Source of the DNA: Burkholderiales bacterium
GTDB lineage: Bacteria > Pseudomonadota > Gammaproteobacteria > Burkholderiales > SG8-41
DNA length: 64,000 nucleotides
Direction of reading: 5' to 3'
Assembly (NCBI GenBank): GCA_030833315.1
Contig: JAURHM010000001.1
Location: 114,233 to 178,232 of the forward strand
The notes beneath the pieces are model-generated. The model searched no databases and was not told the DNA's origin. It saw only the letters and a program-made list of their open reading frames with translations. This document shows positions 30,850 to 41,996 of the stretch, piece after piece (within the stretch, counting starts at the first letter, position 1; each line of letters begins with the position of its first letter). A program made the position numbers and the translations under genes.

Positions 30850-31929
30850 TTAGTCAGTTGCCAGGTCGGCCAGCAATTCGGCCTGGTGCTCGGCGGCGAG
30901 AGCGTCGACCAGATCATCGAGATCGCCGTCAACCAGCTGCGCGATTTTGTACAGCGTCAGGTTGATGCGATGGTCGGTGACACGCCCCTGCGGAAAGTTA
31001 TAGGTGCGGATGCGTTCGGAACGGTCGCCGCTGCCGATCAGGGATTTGCGCGTCGCCGCTTCCTTTGATTGCTGCTCGCGCGTCTGTTTGTCCTTCAGGC
31101 GTGCCGCCAGCACCGCCAGCGCGCGCGCCTTGTTCTTGTGCTGGGAACGGTCGTCCTGGCATTCCACGACAAGGCCGGACGGCAGGTGCGTGATGCGGAT
31201 CGCCGAATCGGTCTTGTTGACGTGCTGGCCACCGGCGCCGGACGCGCGGAAAGTATCGATACGCAAATCCGACGGATTGATCACGATCTCGCCGACTTCA
31301 TCCGCTTCCGGCATTACCGCCACCGTGCACGCAGAGGTATGGATGCGCCCCTGCGTTTCTGTCACCGGCACGCGCTGCACGCGATGGCCACCGGATTCGA
31401 ATTTGAGTTTGGAGTAGGCGCCATTGCCGATGATGCGCGCAATGATCTCGCGGTATCCGCCGAGGTCGGACGGACTCTCCGAAATGATCTCGACCTGCCA
31501 GCGCTTGCGTTCAGCGTAACGCGCATACATGCGGAAGAGTTCCGCGGCAAACAGCGCGGACTCATCGCCGCCGGTGCCGGCGCGCACTTCAAGAAAGATA
31601 TTGCGTTCGTCGTTGGGGTCGCGCGGCAGCAGCAGTTTCTGCAGCTCCGCCTCGAAGCCTTCGATGCGCGCCTTGGTCTCCGTCACTTCTGCCTCAGCAA
31701 ATTCACGCATCGCCGGATCGGCTGCCATCTCCTGTGCGGTCTTCAGATCGCCGAGGCAGCCCTGATACTGGCGATACAGCGCCACCACCGGCTCCAGTTC
31801 GCTGTGCTCACGCGTCAGCTTGCGGTAGTTGTCCATGTCCACCGTGATGTTCTCGGTGGTCAGCAGGCGGCCGACCTCATCGAGGCGCATTGAAAGCTGG
31901 TCAAGTTTGGCGGCTATGCTGGGTTTCAT
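30850..31929 (-). CDS. prfA: Peptide chain release factor 1
   Basis: [25 protein letters not shown]. Confidence 0.98.
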   Translation of the reverse strand: MKPSIAAKLDQLSMRLDEVGRLLTTENITVDMDNYRKLTREHSELEPVVALYRQYQGCLGDLKTAQEMAADPAMREFAEAEVTETKARIEGFEAELQKLLLPRDPNDERNIFLEVRAGTGGDESALFAAELFRMYARYAERKRWQVEIISESPSDLGGYREIIARIIGNGAYSKLKFESGGHRVQRVPVTETQGRIHTSACTVAVMPEADEVGEIVINPSDLRIDTFRASGAGGQHVNKTDSAIRITHLPSGLVVECQDDRSQHKNKARALAVLAARLKDKQTREQQSKEAATRKSLIGSGDRSERIRTYNFPQGRVTDHRINLTLYKIAQLVDGDLDDLVDALAAEHQAELLADLATD

Positions 31930-31988
31930 CGGGAATCATCAAAAGAAAAATGGGCCGTGCACGCCGCAACGGCGGACGGCGGCGGCCG

Positions 31989-33242
31989 CTACTCGGGCCG
32001 CTGGATCTGGTACAGACGGGAGATCAGCGCCGACAGTTCGTCACGCTCGTCTTCCGCCGCGTGGTTCAGCGCATGCGAGGGCGGATGCATGAACTTGTTG
32101 GTCAGCGCCCGCGACAGCTCATCGATGACCTGCTGCGGATCAGCCCCTTTGGCCAGGCTGCGCTGTGCGCGCTCCAGTTCATGGCGTCGCGCACGCTCGG
32201 CGGTGTCGCGCAAAGCACGGATCGTCGGCACCAATTCACGATTGTCCAGCCAATGCAGGAAATCCGACACCTGGTTTTCGATGATCACTTCAGCCTGCGC
32301 CACGGCGTTCTGGCGTTGGTCCATACCTTCGCGGGCAATCTGCCCGAGATCATCGACGGTGTAGAGAAAGGCATCATCCAATGCAGTCACTTCGGTTTCG
32401 ATGTCTCGCGGCACCGCCAGATCGAACATCAGCATCGGCCGGTGCTTGCGCACTTTCAACGCGCTTTCCATCAGGCCCTTGCCGATGATCGGCAGCGGGC
32501 TCGCGGTGCAGCTGACGACGATGTCATACAGCGGCAGCTGGGCACCGATGTCGTTCAACGGAATCACATGTCCGAAAAAACGGTCGGCCAGCTGCTGTGC
32601 ACGCGCCTGTGTGCGGTTGGCGAAAGTCATCTTGCGCGGATGATGGGCTGCGAAATGCGTCGCTGCGAGCTCAATCATCTCGCCGGCGCCGACGAACAAC
32701 ATGCTCTGCTCGCCGATACTCGGGTAAATGCGTTCGGCCAACCGCACGGCCGCCGCAGCCATCGACACCGTGCTTGCGCCGATATCGGTCTCGCTGCGTA
32801 CGGTTTTGGCGACCGAGAAGGTGCGCTGGAACAGCTTGTTGAGCATCCAGCCCAGTGTGCCGGCCTCTTCGGCCGAGCGCACCGCGCCCTTGAACTGGCC
32901 GAGAATCTGCGGCTCGCCAAGCACCATTGAATCAAGACCGCTGGCGACACGGAAGGCATGTTTCACCGCACGCGCCTGCGGTAGTTCGTACAGATAGGGC
33001 TGGATCTGCGACGGCTTCATGCGGTGGTAATCCGCCAGCCAGTCGATGGCGGTCCGCGGCTCCGCGGTCGTGCAGTACACCTCGGTGCGGTTGCAGGTCG
33101 AGATGATCGCCGCTTCGCTGACCGGACGGCGGTCCACCAGATCACGCAGCGCCTGGGCCACCTGTTCGGCATGGAAAACCACCCGCTCACGCACATCGAG
33201 CGGCGCGGTCTGGTGGTTCAATCCGAAGGCAAATAGCGGCAT
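31989..33242 (-). CDS. hemA: Glutamyl-tRNA reductase
   Basis: [17 protein letters not shown]-type start, [22 protein letters not shown]. Confidence 0.97.
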   Translation of the reverse strand: MPLFAFGLNHQTAPLDVRERVVFHAEQVAQALRDLVDRRPVSEAAIISTCNRTEVYCTTAEPRTAIDWLADYHRMKPSQIQPYLYELPQARAVKHAFRVASGLDSMVLGEPQILGQFKGAVRSAEEAGTLGWMLNKLFQRTFSVAKTVRSETDIGASTVSMAAAAVRLAERIYPSIGEQSMLFVGAGEMIELAATHFAAHHPRKMTFANRTQARAQQLADRFFGHVIPLNDIGAQLPLYDIVVSCTASPLPIIGKGLMESALKVRKHRPMLMFDLAVPRDIETEVTALDDAFLYTVDDLGQIAREGMDQRQNAVAQAEVIIENQVSDFLHWLDNRELVPTIRALRDTAERARRHELERAQRSLAKGADPQQVIDELSRALTNKFMHPPSHALNHAAEDERDELSALISRLYQIQRPE

Positions 33243-33329
33243 GGGCGCAAACCGAAAAAGGCCTTGTATTTTAACCGCTTACAGACACTTTACGCCACCG
33301 GAAACGCACATCCCGCCGGCCACAAAAAA

Positions 33330-33500
33330 TCAGCCCGAAATCGCAATCATGTCGAAATCCGCCTTGGTCGCCCCGCAGTAGGGACATGTCCAGTCCGCCG
33401 GCACGTCTTCCCAGCGAGTGCCGGGCGGGATCCCTTCTTCCGGCAGGCCCGCCGCCTCGTCATAAATGAAGTTGCACAAGATGCACTGCCACTTCTTCAT
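33330..33500 (-). CDS. Rubredoxin
   Basis: [15 protein letters not shown]...[13 protein letters not shown]. Confidence 0.96.
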   Translation of the reverse strand: MKKWQCILCNFIYDEAAGLPEEGIPPGTRWEDVPADWTCPYCGATKADFDMIAISG

Positions 33501-33520
33501 GGCTGTTGAGCCCTGTTCAC

Positions 33521-34513
33521 TCAACTTTGTTCATTTTCCATGCGCTGGCCTGCCGCATAGCGCTTGATGTTGTCGATGAAGATTTTTGCGGCGCGGATAT
33601 CGTTGCCGGAGGACGCCGAGGCGTTGTGCGGCGAGACGATGACGTTGGGAATGTCCCAAAGCGGCGAATCGGCCGGCAGCGGTTCTTTCTCGAATACATC
33701 AAGGTAAGCGCCGGCAATCTGTTTCGATTGCAGAGCGGCAATCAGTGCTTTTTCGTCGGCGCAGCCGCCACGCGCAACGTTGACCAGACAAGAATGCTTG
33801 GGCATCAACGCCAGGGTTTTGGCATTGACCAGCTGATGCGTCTCCTTGGTGTACGGGCAGGCCAGAACCAGCCAGTCGCACTTCGGCAACAGCACCGGCA
33901 GCTTGTCGAGCGTGTGCATTTCATCAACCGGATCACCGTCGCGCTTCGGGCTGCGGCGCAGGCCGATGACCTTCATCTCCAGCGCCTGGCACAGCTTCGC
34001 CACGGTCGCACCGATGGTGCCGAGGCCGACAACGATCACCGTCTGGCCGCGCAAATCGCGCGGCACCGCATCGCCGCGTGCCGGGTCCCATTTGCGTTCG
34101 CGCTGCGCGGCGATCCAGCGCGGAACATTGCGCGCCAGCATCAACAGGCCGCAGAACGCCGTATGGCCAACCGGTTCGCCGTTGGAACCGGCGGAAGTGG
34201 TCAGCCGCACCTTGCGCTCATGCAGTGCCGGCAGGAAGGGGTGCTGGTCGATGCCGGTGCTGACGAAGTTCGCCCACTTCAGATTGGTCGCCGCCTTGAC
34301 GGTATCTCCGTAACCTTCATACAGGCTCGAAAACCGGATATCGCGCGTCAGGTACGCCACTTCGATTTTCGCGATCACGTCCGCGGGCAGGCGCTGCGCG
34401 GGGTCGTCGGGCAGGTGAATGATTTCGGGCGTCACGCCGGCAGCCTTCACCGCCGCCTGCAACTCGGCGCCGAACTGCGCCACAAACCCTTTGGATACCA
34501 GAATGCCCTTCAT
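33521..34513 (-). CDS. D-2-hydroxyacid dehydrogenase
   Basis: [32 protein letters not shown]. Confidence 0.9.
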   Translation of the reverse strand: MKGILVSKGFVAQFGAELQAAVKAAGVTPEIIHLPDDPAQRLPADVIAKIEVAYLTRDIRFSSLYEGYGDTVKAATNLKWANFVSTGIDQHPFLPALHERKVRLTTSAGSNGEPVGHTAFCGLLMLARNVPRWIAAQRERKWDPARGDAVPRDLRGQTVIVVGLGTIGATVAKLCQALEMKVIGLRRSPKRDGDPVDEMHTLDKLPVLLPKCDWLVLACPYTKETHQLVNAKTLALMPKHSCLVNVARGGCADEKALIAALQSKQIAGAYLDVFEKEPLPADSPLWDIPNVIVSPHNASASSGNDIRAAKIFIDNIKRYAAGQRMENEQS

Positions 34514-34543
34514 CGCCCCGCCCTCCCCATTGCAGATGGTTGA

Positions 34544-35449
34544 TCAGCTCTTGTCGCGCTTGAACAGCGCGTCGAGCTTTTGTTCGTAATCGTGATAATC
34601 GAGGTAGTCGTACAGGTCATCACGCGACTGCATCAGATCGACCACGTTTTTCTGGTGACCGTCCTTGCGGATGTGCTGGTAAACCTTCAGCGCTGCAGCA
34701 TTGGCGGCGCGCCATGCTGACAGCGGATACAGCGCCAAGCCGACATTCGCGCTGGCCAGTTCCTCAATCGTGAACAGCGGCGTCTTGCCGAACTCAGTGA
34801 TGTTCGCAAGGATCGGCACCTTCACCGCATCGGCGAATTTTTTGTACATCGGCAGATCGGTGATCGCTTCCGGGAAAATCATGTCGGCGCCGGCTTCGAC
34901 GCAGGCCACGGCGCGTTCAATCGCGGCGTCCAGCCCTTCGATCGCCAGCGAATCGGTGCGGGCGATGATGACAAAGTTGGAATCGGTCTTGGCATCGGCA
35001 GAAGCCTTGATGCGGTCAACCATCTCATCCTTGCTGACGATTTCCTTGTTGGGACGGTGGCCGCAGCGTTTCTGCATGACCTGGTCTTCGATGTGCATCG
35101 CCGCGGCCCCGAACTTGATCAGCGATTTGACGGTGCGGGCGATATTGAAAGCGCCACCGAAACCGGTGTCGACGTCGACCAGCAGCGGCAGATCGCAGAC
35201 ATCGGTGATGCGGCGAACGTCGGTCAGCACATCGTCCAGCGTGGAGATCGCCAGATCCGGCACGCCCAGCGAGCCCGCGGCGACACCGCCGCCGGACAGG
35301 TAGATGGCCTTGAAGCCGCTGCGCTTGGCAAGCCGCGCGTGATAGGCATTGATCGCACCGACGATCTGCAGCGGTTTTTCAGCGGCAAGGGCGGCACGGA
35401 AACGGGCGCCGGCCGAATCGGGGACGCTGGTTTTGGAACGATCGGTCAT
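34544..35449 (-). CDS. prpB: Methylisocitrate lyase / PEP mutase superfamily
   Basis: [65 protein letters not shown]. Confidence 0.88.
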   Translation of the reverse strand: MTDRSKTSVPDSAGARFRAALAAEKPLQIVGAINAYHARLAKRSGFKAIYLSGGGVAAGSLGVPDLAISTLDDVLTDVRRITDVCDLPLLVDVDTGFGGAFNIARTVKSLIKFGAAAMHIEDQVMQKRCGHRPNKEIVSKDEMVDRIKASADAKTDSNFVIIARTDSLAIEGLDAAIERAVACVEAGADMIFPEAITDLPMYKKFADAVKVPILANITEFGKTPLFTIEELASANVGLALYPLSAWRAANAAALKVYQHIRKDGHQKNVVDLMQSRDDLYDYLDYHDYEQKLDALFKRDKS

Positions 35450-35658
35450 GAACAAAGCTCCTGTAGAAATAAAGATGGCAGCCTGCGCTGCCGGAATGGA
35501 ATTTTGGGTATGCGGTGAATCGGTAAAGTAAAAAGTAAGTGACGGTCAGACTGTCCGATCAAATTCCGGAATGGTGGCAGGGATTTTAGCGGCTTCCGCC
35601 CGGCCGGCCGGGCTAGGGGCGGGCCATCCGGCACCTGTCCGGTATCTGGACGAATTGA

Positions 35659-35687
35659 TTTTAAAGGCCAAAAATATGCCCTTAAAA
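35659..35687. promoter_or_regulatory. 10-9-10 inverted repeat, candidate operator in prpB/iclR divergent region
   Basis: TTTTAAAGGC-N9-GCCCTTAAAA (one mismatch). Confidence 0.45.
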
Positions 35688-35769
35688 GATAACATAAGAT
35701 GGGCTATTCCGCTAGGACAGACACGGTGGCATAATCCCCGCTCCCAAGTCTCACGATTCGGACTAAGTT

Positions 35770-36579
35770 ATGGCCATAGTAAAAAATTCCGTCGACGATT
35801 CACAAGGTCGCCTCACCGGCACCCAAAGTATTGAGCGCGCGCTGCTGCTGCTCCGCGAGATCGCCGCACACAACCGCGCCGGCTCGCGCCTGCTGGATCT
35901 GGCGACGCGCACCAACCTGCAACGGCCCACCGTGCATCGCATGCTGAAATGCCTGGCGCATGAGGGCATGGTGCAGCAAGATTCGGAAACCCATCGTTAT
36001 TTCCTCGGCCCCATGGCTTTCGAACTGGGCCTGACCGCAGCGCCGCGCTTCAACCTGCGCGAAATCTGTCATCCGGCGATGACGCGTATTGCCGAAGCCA
36101 CCGGCGACACGGTGTTCCTGACCCAGCGCAGCGGACTCGACGCCGTTTGCATCGACCGTCACGAAGGCACCTTCCCGATCAAAACCTTCACTCTGGAAGT
36201 CGGCATGCGCCGGCCGCTGGGCGTCGGCACCGGCAGCCTCGCCATTCTCGCCGCGCTTCCGGAAGATGAATTCAAAGGCATCATCACCAGCAACGAACCG
36301 CGCCTGCAGGAGCATGGCCTCAACGGCCCGACGCTGATGTCGCAGGCACGCAAGGCGCAAAAACTGGGTTATGCCGTTCGTGAAACGCCGACGCTGGCGG
36401 GCGTACGCTCGATCGGTCAGGCGCTGCGCAACCAGAGCGGCGTGCCTTTCGCGTCGCTGTCGATTTCGGCGATTTCCAGCCGCATGGCCGACCGTCGCGT
36501 GCAGGAACTGGCGACCATCCTGCGCAATGAAGCCCGCCTGATTGAGCGCCAGATCGCCAACGGCATGGAAATCCGCTGA
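35770..36579 (+). CDS. IclR-family transcriptional regulator
   Basis: SIERALLLLREIAAHNRAGSRLLDLATRTNLQRPTVHRMLKCLAHEGMV wHTH; IclR effector domain. Confidence 0.94.
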   Translation: MAIVKNSVDDSQGRLTGTQSIERALLLLREIAAHNRAGSRLLDLATRTNLQRPTVHRMLKCLAHEGMVQQDSETHRYFLGPMAFELGLTAAPRFNLREICHPAMTRIAEATGDTVFLTQRSGLDAVCIDRHEGTFPIKTFTLEVGMRRPLGVGTGSLAILAALPEDEFKGIITSNEPRLQEHGLNGPTLMSQARKAQKLGYAVRETPTLAGVRSIGQALRNQSGVPFASLSISAISSRMADRRVQELATILRNEARLIERQIANGMEIR

Positions 36580-36636
36580 CGCTGCAGTCGTCCGGGTCTC
36601 CGGCGTTGCGGCCATAACAACAACGAGGAGAGATCA

Positions 36637-37602
36637 ATGAGAATCCTGCAGCGTACACTCGTCGCACTGCTGCTCGCCGTCTGTGCGGGCGGTGTTTCCG
36701 CCCAGGCCTGGCCTTCAAAACCGGTCCGCTTTGTTGTGCCCTATCCGCCCGGCGGCAGCAATGATGTGCTGACGCGGATCACCGCCCAGGCGATGGCCCC
36801 GGGCCTCGGTCAGCAGATCGTCATCGACAACCGGGGCGGTGCCGGCGGCATGATCGGCGCCGATCACGTTGCGAAGTCGGTTCCCGACGGCTACACCATT
36901 GTCAACGTTCAGGCTTCCTTCACTGCCAATGCCGCGTTACGCCAGAAAATGGCCTACGACCCGATGGGCGACTTCGCCTATATTGGTATGATGGCGCGCG
37001 GTCCGCTGCTCGCTGTCGTACACCCCTCGCTACCGGTGAAAAACATCCGTGAACTGATCGCGCTGGCCAAGGCCAAACCCGGCCAGATCAACTACGGCTC
37101 GACCGGCACCGGCGGCCACAATCACATGGCCACTGAACTGTTCAAGCGCATGGCAATTATCAATATCGTGCATGTGCCGTATAAAGGCGTTGCCCCTGCG
37201 TTGACCGATCTGATGGGCGGCCATACGCAATTGGTAATGACCAGCCTGCCTTCGGCGATGACCTCGGTACAGGCGGGCCGCCTCAAGGCGCTGGCGGTTG
37301 GCAGTGAAAAACGCTCCGGCTTCATGCCCGATCTGCCGACCATCGCCGAGTCCGGCGTTCCCGGTTACATGGCCGAATTCTGGTGGGGCCTCGCGGCACC
37401 GGCAAAAACGCCGAACGACATCATCAACAGGCTCGCAACGGAACTGACCAGAGCCCTGCAGTCTCCCGACCTGAAACAGAAGTTCGCCGGCGAAGGCTCC
37501 GAACCGAGCGTGATGTCGCGCGAACAGTTCACCAAATTCGTCAATAACGAGATCGTGCGCTGGCGCAAAGTCGCGCAGGACTCCAGCATCAAACCGGAAT
37601 AA
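36637..37602 (+). CDS. Bug/TctC-family tripartite tricarboxylate transporter receptor
   Basis: Signal peptide; WPSKPVRFVVPYPPGGSNDVLTR; DNRGGAGGMIGADHVAKS; PDLPTIAESGVPGY. Confidence 0.95.
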   Translation: MRILQRTLVALLLAVCAGGVSAQAWPSKPVRFVVPYPPGGSNDVLTRITAQAMAPGLGQQIVIDNRGGAGGMIGADHVAKSVPDGYTIVNVQASFTANAALRQKMAYDPMGDFAYIGMMARGPLLAVVHPSLPVKNIRELIALAKAKPGQINYGSTGTGGHNHMATELFKRMAIINIVHVPYKGVAPALTDLMGGHTQLVMTSLPSAMTSVQAGRLKALAVGSEKRSGFMPDLPTIAESGVPGYMAEFWWGLAAPAKTPNDIINRLATELTRALQSPDLKQKFAGEGSEPSVMSREQFTKFVNNEIVRWRKVAQDSSIKPE

Positions 37603-37675
37603 CCGATCGATGCGGTGTGGTCGCAGGCCGGCCCCGCAGCATACTTGCAGCAACCCTTTCCGCCCAAGAGAGTCC

Positions 37676-38662
37676 ATGACCCGCCGCATCGTTTTGCATT
37701 TCGCACTGTCCCTGCTGTCAGCCGCCATGCTGATCGCTGGCGGCAGGTCCGCTTCTGCGCAGCAGACTTATCCGTCGAAAGCCATCCGTTTCCTCGTCGG
37801 CGCGCCGCCTGGCGGCAGCAATGATCTTTTTGCACGCGCCATCGGCCAGCAGATGCAGCAGGCGATCGGGCAGCAGGTGATCGTCGACAACCGTCCCGGC
37901 GCCAATCAGATGATTGCTGCCGATATCATGGCCAAGTCGCCGCCGGACGGTCACACGATCTACATCACCTCGACTTCCTTCACCACCGGCGCTGCGCTGC
38001 AGCCGAAGCTGCCCTTTGATCCCGTCGCTGACGTCGCCGGCATCACCATGGTCGGCCAGGGACCGCTGGTCTATGTGATCCATCCCTCGCTGCCGGCGAA
38101 AAACATGAAAGAGCTGATCGCCATCGCCCGCGCCAAACCGGGCCAGCTCAATTTCACATCTTCAGGCATCGGCGGCATCAACCACCTCGGCACCGAAGTG
38201 CTGCTGTCACTGGCGAAAATCAATATGGTGCACGTGCCGCACAAGGGCATGTCGCCGGCACTGACGGACCTGATGAGCGGCCAGGTTCAGGTACTGCTGG
38301 TCAGCCTGCCTTCGGTGACCGGCCAAATGAAATCCGGAAAGTTGCGCGCGCTGGCTGTTAGCACCGCGAAGCGCACCGCCTTCATGCCGGATCTGCCGAC
38401 GGTCGCGGAATCGGGCGTCGCCGGTTATGACGTGTCGCTGTGGTGGGGCGTGTTTGCGCCGGCGAAAACACCGAAACCGGTGATGGATCGCCTCAATGCC
38501 GAGATCCACAAAGCCATGTCTTCAGATGTGATGAAAAGGCATTTCGCCGAATTCGGCGCCGAGGCCGCGCCGATGACGCCGGAAGCCTTCAGCGCCAAGG
38601 TCAAAATCGAAATCGGCAACTGGCGCAAGGTGATCCAGACCGCCAATATCAAGGCCGAGTGA
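37676..38662 (+). CDS. Bug/TctC-family receptor
   Basis: YPSKAIRFLVGAPPGGSNDLFAR; PDLPTVAESGVAGYDV. Confidence 0.95.
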   Translation: MTRRIVLHFALSLLSAAMLIAGGRSASAQQTYPSKAIRFLVGAPPGGSNDLFARAIGQQMQQAIGQQVIVDNRPGANQMIAADIMAKSPPDGHTIYITSTSFTTGAALQPKLPFDPVADVAGITMVGQGPLVYVIHPSLPAKNMKELIAIARAKPGQLNFTSSGIGGINHLGTEVLLSLAKINMVHVPHKGMSPALTDLMSGQVQVLLVSLPSVTGQMKSGKLRALAVSTAKRTAFMPDLPTVAESGVAGYDVSLWWGVFAPAKTPKPVMDRLNAEIHKAMSSDVMKRHFAEFGAEAAPMTPEAFSAKVKIEIGNWRKVIQTANIKAE

Positions 38663-39912
38663 TGGGCAAACTGCCGCGCAGAAACTACGAACCCGGCGCA
38701 ACCGGCACGCTCAACGGCCTGCGCGTGCTGGACCTGTCGCGACTGGTAGCCGGCAATATGCTGACGCAGTTCCTCGCCGACTTCGGTGCGGAAGTGATCA
38801 AGGTCGAGCCACCCGCAGGTGACACGCTGCGCGCCTGGAAAACCAAAGACGTTCAGATAAACTGGAAAATCTACGCCCGCAGCAAAAAAAGCCTCGGCCT
38901 TGAATTGCGCAAACCGGAAGCGCGGGAACTGTTAAGGAAACTCATCCCGTCGGCGCAGATTTTTATCGAGAGCTTCCGCCCCGGCACGCTGGAAAAAATG
39001 GGCCTCGGTCCGGATGAGCTGCTGAAGCTGAATCCGAAACTGGTGATCGTGCGTATCTCCGGCTGGGGCCAGGAAGGCCCATATAGCAAACGGCCCGGAT
39101 TCGGCACCCTGGTTGAAGGCATGTCGGGCTTCGCGTCCTTCAACGGTTTTGCAGATCGCGAGCCGGTGCTGCCGCCGATGTATCTCGCTGATACCGTCGC
39201 CGGTCTTTATGGCGCGGCAGCGGTGATGACCGCGCTGCGTGAAGTCGAGGTCAACAAGGGCAAGGGCCAGGTCATCGACCTGCCGCTGCTCGATCCGATG
39301 TTCGCCGTGCTCGGACCGCAAGCCGCCAACTTCCGCCTCACCGGCAAGGTCAAGCCGCGCACTGGCAGCCGCTCGACCAACGCCGGACCGCGCAATGCCT
39401 ACCAGTGCAAGGATGGCCTGTTTGTCTGCCTGTCGTCATCGACCCAGAAAATGGCCGAGCGCCTGTTCCGCTCGATCGGCCATCCCGAGTTCATCACCGA
39501 TCCGCGTTACGCCACCAATGCTGAACGCGTCAAACACGCTGAAGAACTCGACGCCGTGATCGGCGCCTTCATCGCGAAACGCACCCAGGCGGAGAACGTC
39601 GCGTTTTTTGAAGAGGCCGAAGTGACGATCGGGCCGATCTACGACATCCGGCAGATTGTTGACGATCCGCACTTCCTCGCCCGAGAACTGCTGGCTGACT
39701 ATCCTGACGCCGACATGGAAAGTTTTCCGATGCACCATGTCGTGCCCCGGATGTCCGGCACGCCGGCGTCGATACGCACGCCGGCACCGCAACTGGGCGA
39801 ACACAACCGCCAGCTGCTGCGTGAAGCCGGCGTTGATGACAACGCTTATGCCAAACTGCTGGCAGACGGTGTTGCCTGCGCCGGCGATGCCGCAAAAGCG
39901 GAAGAAGAATAA
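38662..39912 (+). CDS. CaiB/BaiF (type III) CoA-transferase
   Basis: LNGLRVLDLSRLVAGNMLTQFLADFGAEVIKVEPPAGD; catalytic-type Asp in MYLADTVAGLYG; start overlaps preceding stop. Confidence 0.93.
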   Translation: MGKLPRRNYEPGATGTLNGLRVLDLSRLVAGNMLTQFLADFGAEVIKVEPPAGDTLRAWKTKDVQINWKIYARSKKSLGLELRKPEARELLRKLIPSAQIFIESFRPGTLEKMGLGPDELLKLNPKLVIVRISGWGQEGPYSKRPGFGTLVEGMSGFASFNGFADREPVLPPMYLADTVAGLYGAAAVMTALREVEVNKGKGQVIDLPLLDPMFAVLGPQAANFRLTGKVKPRTGSRSTNAGPRNAYQCKDGLFVCLSSSTQKMAERLFRSIGHPEFITDPRYATNAERVKHAEELDAVIGAFIAKRTQAENVAFFEEAEVTIGPIYDIRQIVDDPHFLARELLADYPDADMESFPMHHVVPRMSGTPASIRTPAPQLGEHNRQLLREAGVDDNAYAKLLADGVACAGDAAKAEEE

Positions 39913-39982
39913 GCAAATCACAAAAGCGTGCAGCCCCGCTGCGTTTTCGATAATTTTCCCTGATCACTGCGAAGGATGTCCC

Positions 39983-40891
39983 ATGTATCGTGAACTCCCC
40001 GTCTGGCGCTCGTTGATGTATGTCCCGGTCAACGTTGAAAAATTCGTCGACAAGGCGCATACCCGCGGCGCCGACGTGATCCAGCTCGACGTCGAAGACA
40101 GCGTGCCGCCCGCTGAAAAAGCCAATGCGCGCAAGCTCGTTGAAAAAAATGCCGCCCGCGTCAAACGCGGTGGTGCCGATGTCGTGGTGCGCATCAACCA
40201 GCCGCTGTCGCTGGCGGTTCGCGACATCGAAGCGTCGATCTGCCCGGACGTCAACGGCATCGCCATCACCAAGGTGTCCGGCGTGTCGCATGTGCAGCTG
40301 CTCGACGAACTGGTCAGCGAACTCGAACAGAAGCGCGGCATGACTATCGGCCACACCAAGTTCATCGGCATGATTGAAACACCGGAAGCCTTTTTCAAGA
40401 TCCGCGACATCACTACCGCTTGCAGCCGCATGGTCGCCTGCAATATCGGCGGCGAGGACTTCGCGCTGAACTGCAATATGCAGCCCACCGGGGAAGCGCT
40501 GTTCTACCCCAAGCAGCATATGATCATCGCCGCCAATGCCGCGGGCATCATGCCGCTGGGTTTCATCGACAGCGTCGCCACCTTCGGCGACTGGGAAAAC
40601 TTCCGCATGATGGTGCGCCGTTCGCGTGACTTCGGTTTCATGGGCGCGGGCTGTATCCATCCCGGCCAGGTCACCATCGTCAACGAGGAATACAAACCGA
40701 GCGCCGCCGAAGTCGAATATGCGCGCAAGATCATCGCGCTGGACAAGGAAGCCGCCGCTGCGGGCCGCGGGTCGTTTGCGCTCGACGGCAAGATGATCGA
40801 CATCCCGATCATCGTCCGCGCCGAACGCCTGCTCAAGCGTTATGAAGCGATTACGGCACGCGAGGCGCTGACCCTCGCCGCGATGAAATAA
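39983..40891 (+). CDS. CitE/HpcH-HpaI-like CoA-ester lyase
   Basis: RSLMYVPVNVEKFVDKAHTRGADVIQLDVEDSVPPAEKANAR; GFMGAGCIHPGQV. Confidence 0.92.
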   Translation: MYRELPVWRSLMYVPVNVEKFVDKAHTRGADVIQLDVEDSVPPAEKANARKLVEKNAARVKRGGADVVVRINQPLSLAVRDIEASICPDVNGIAITKVSGVSHVQLLDELVSELEQKRGMTIGHTKFIGMIETPEAFFKIRDITTACSRMVACNIGGEDFALNCNMQPTGEALFYPKQHMIIAANAAGIMPLGFIDSVATFGDWENFRMMVRRSRDFGFMGAGCIHPGQVTIVNEEYKPSAAEVEYARKIIALDKEAAAAGRGSFALDGKMIDIPIIVRAERLLKRYEAITAREALTLAAMK

Positions 40892-41004
40892 GGTTTTGCC
40901 TTCACCGCGCAGGCAATACCCTGCGCGGCGATTTTCTTTCTTCGGCGTGTCGGATAGGATGGCGCGTCACGGCTGCGTCCCGCGGCCGTTCCGGGGGAAA
41001 GAAC

Positions 41005-41976
41005 ATGAAAATACACAGTAAAATCAATTACTTGATGTTTTTCCTGCTTGCCGCAGCAGGCATTGTGGCGGAGGCGCAGCCCGCAGCAAAATTCCCGACC
41101 AAGCCGGTACGCATCATTGTCGCCTTCCCGCCGGGCAGTTCCACCGACATCGTGGCCCGCGTGGTCGGTGAGCGGCTGACCGAGATCTGGGGCCAGAACG
41201 TCATCGTCGAGAATCGCCCCGGCGCCTCCGGCAATATCGGCACCCAGGTCGCGCTGCGCGCCAACCCGGACGGCCACACGCTGTTCATGAACAGCTCGGC
41301 GATCGCGGTCAACGTCAGCCTGTATGCCAAACCGGGTTACGCAATGAAAGACATCACGCCCATCCTGCAGGGGCCGACCACACCGAACCTGATCACCGTG
41401 CACCCGTCGGTGAAAGCGAAAACACTGCAGGAACTTATCGCGCTCGCGAAAACAACGCCACTGTCCTACGGCTCGTCAGGAACCGGCACCACGCCGCATC
41501 TCGACATGGAACTGCTGTTCAAATCGCTGGCCAAGGTTGATATCACTCATGTGCCGTACAACCCTGCCGCCGCAGCCACCGCCGTGGTCGCCAACCAGGT
41601 GCCGGTGGGCTCGACCTCGATGCCGCCCGCCGTGCCGCATGTCAAAAGCGGCCGGCTGCGCGCGATTGCCGTGACTTCGGCAAAACGTTCCGGCGTGCTG
41701 CCTGATGTGCCGACGGTTGCGGAGTCGGGTTTCCCGGGTTTTGATGACGGCACCTGGTTCTCGGTGTTTGCGCCGGTCGGCATTCCTGCCGTTGTGGTCA
41801 ATCAGGTCAATCGTGACTTCACCACGGCACTGCAGTCCCCAGCGGCAAAAGAACGCCTCGCCGCGCTGTCGCTGGAATTCACGCCGAACACTGCCGCTGA
41901 ATTTGCCGCCCGCCTGAAAACCGAAGTCGAAAAATACTCGCAGATCGTCAGGCAGTCCGGCGCGCGTGTTGACTGA
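41005..41976 (+). CDS. Bug/TctC-family receptor
   Basis: FPTKPVRIIVAFPPGSSTDIVAR; ENRPGASGNIGTQVALR. Confidence 0.95.
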   Translation: MKIHSKINYLMFFLLAAAGIVAEAQPAAKFPTKPVRIIVAFPPGSSTDIVARVVGERLTEIWGQNVIVENRPGASGNIGTQVALRANPDGHTLFMNSSAIAVNVSLYAKPGYAMKDITPILQGPTTPNLITVHPSVKAKTLQELIALAKTTPLSYGSSGTGTTPHLDMELLFKSLAKVDITHVPYNPAAAATAVVANQVPVGSTSMPPAVPHVKSGRLRAIAVTSAKRSGVLPDVPTVAESGFPGFDDGTWFSVFAPVGIPAVVVNQVNRDFTTALQSPAAKERLAALSLEFTPNTAAEFAARLKTEVEKYSQIVRQSGARVD

Positions 41977-41996
41977 CCGGCATCGGCTGAATTCTC

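Noticed and set aside
34544-35449. prpB as part of a methylcitrate operon with the MmgE/PrpD gene at 54241
   Set aside because: They are 19 kb apart with unrelated intervening genes, and no prpC or acnD is present; linkage is not supported.
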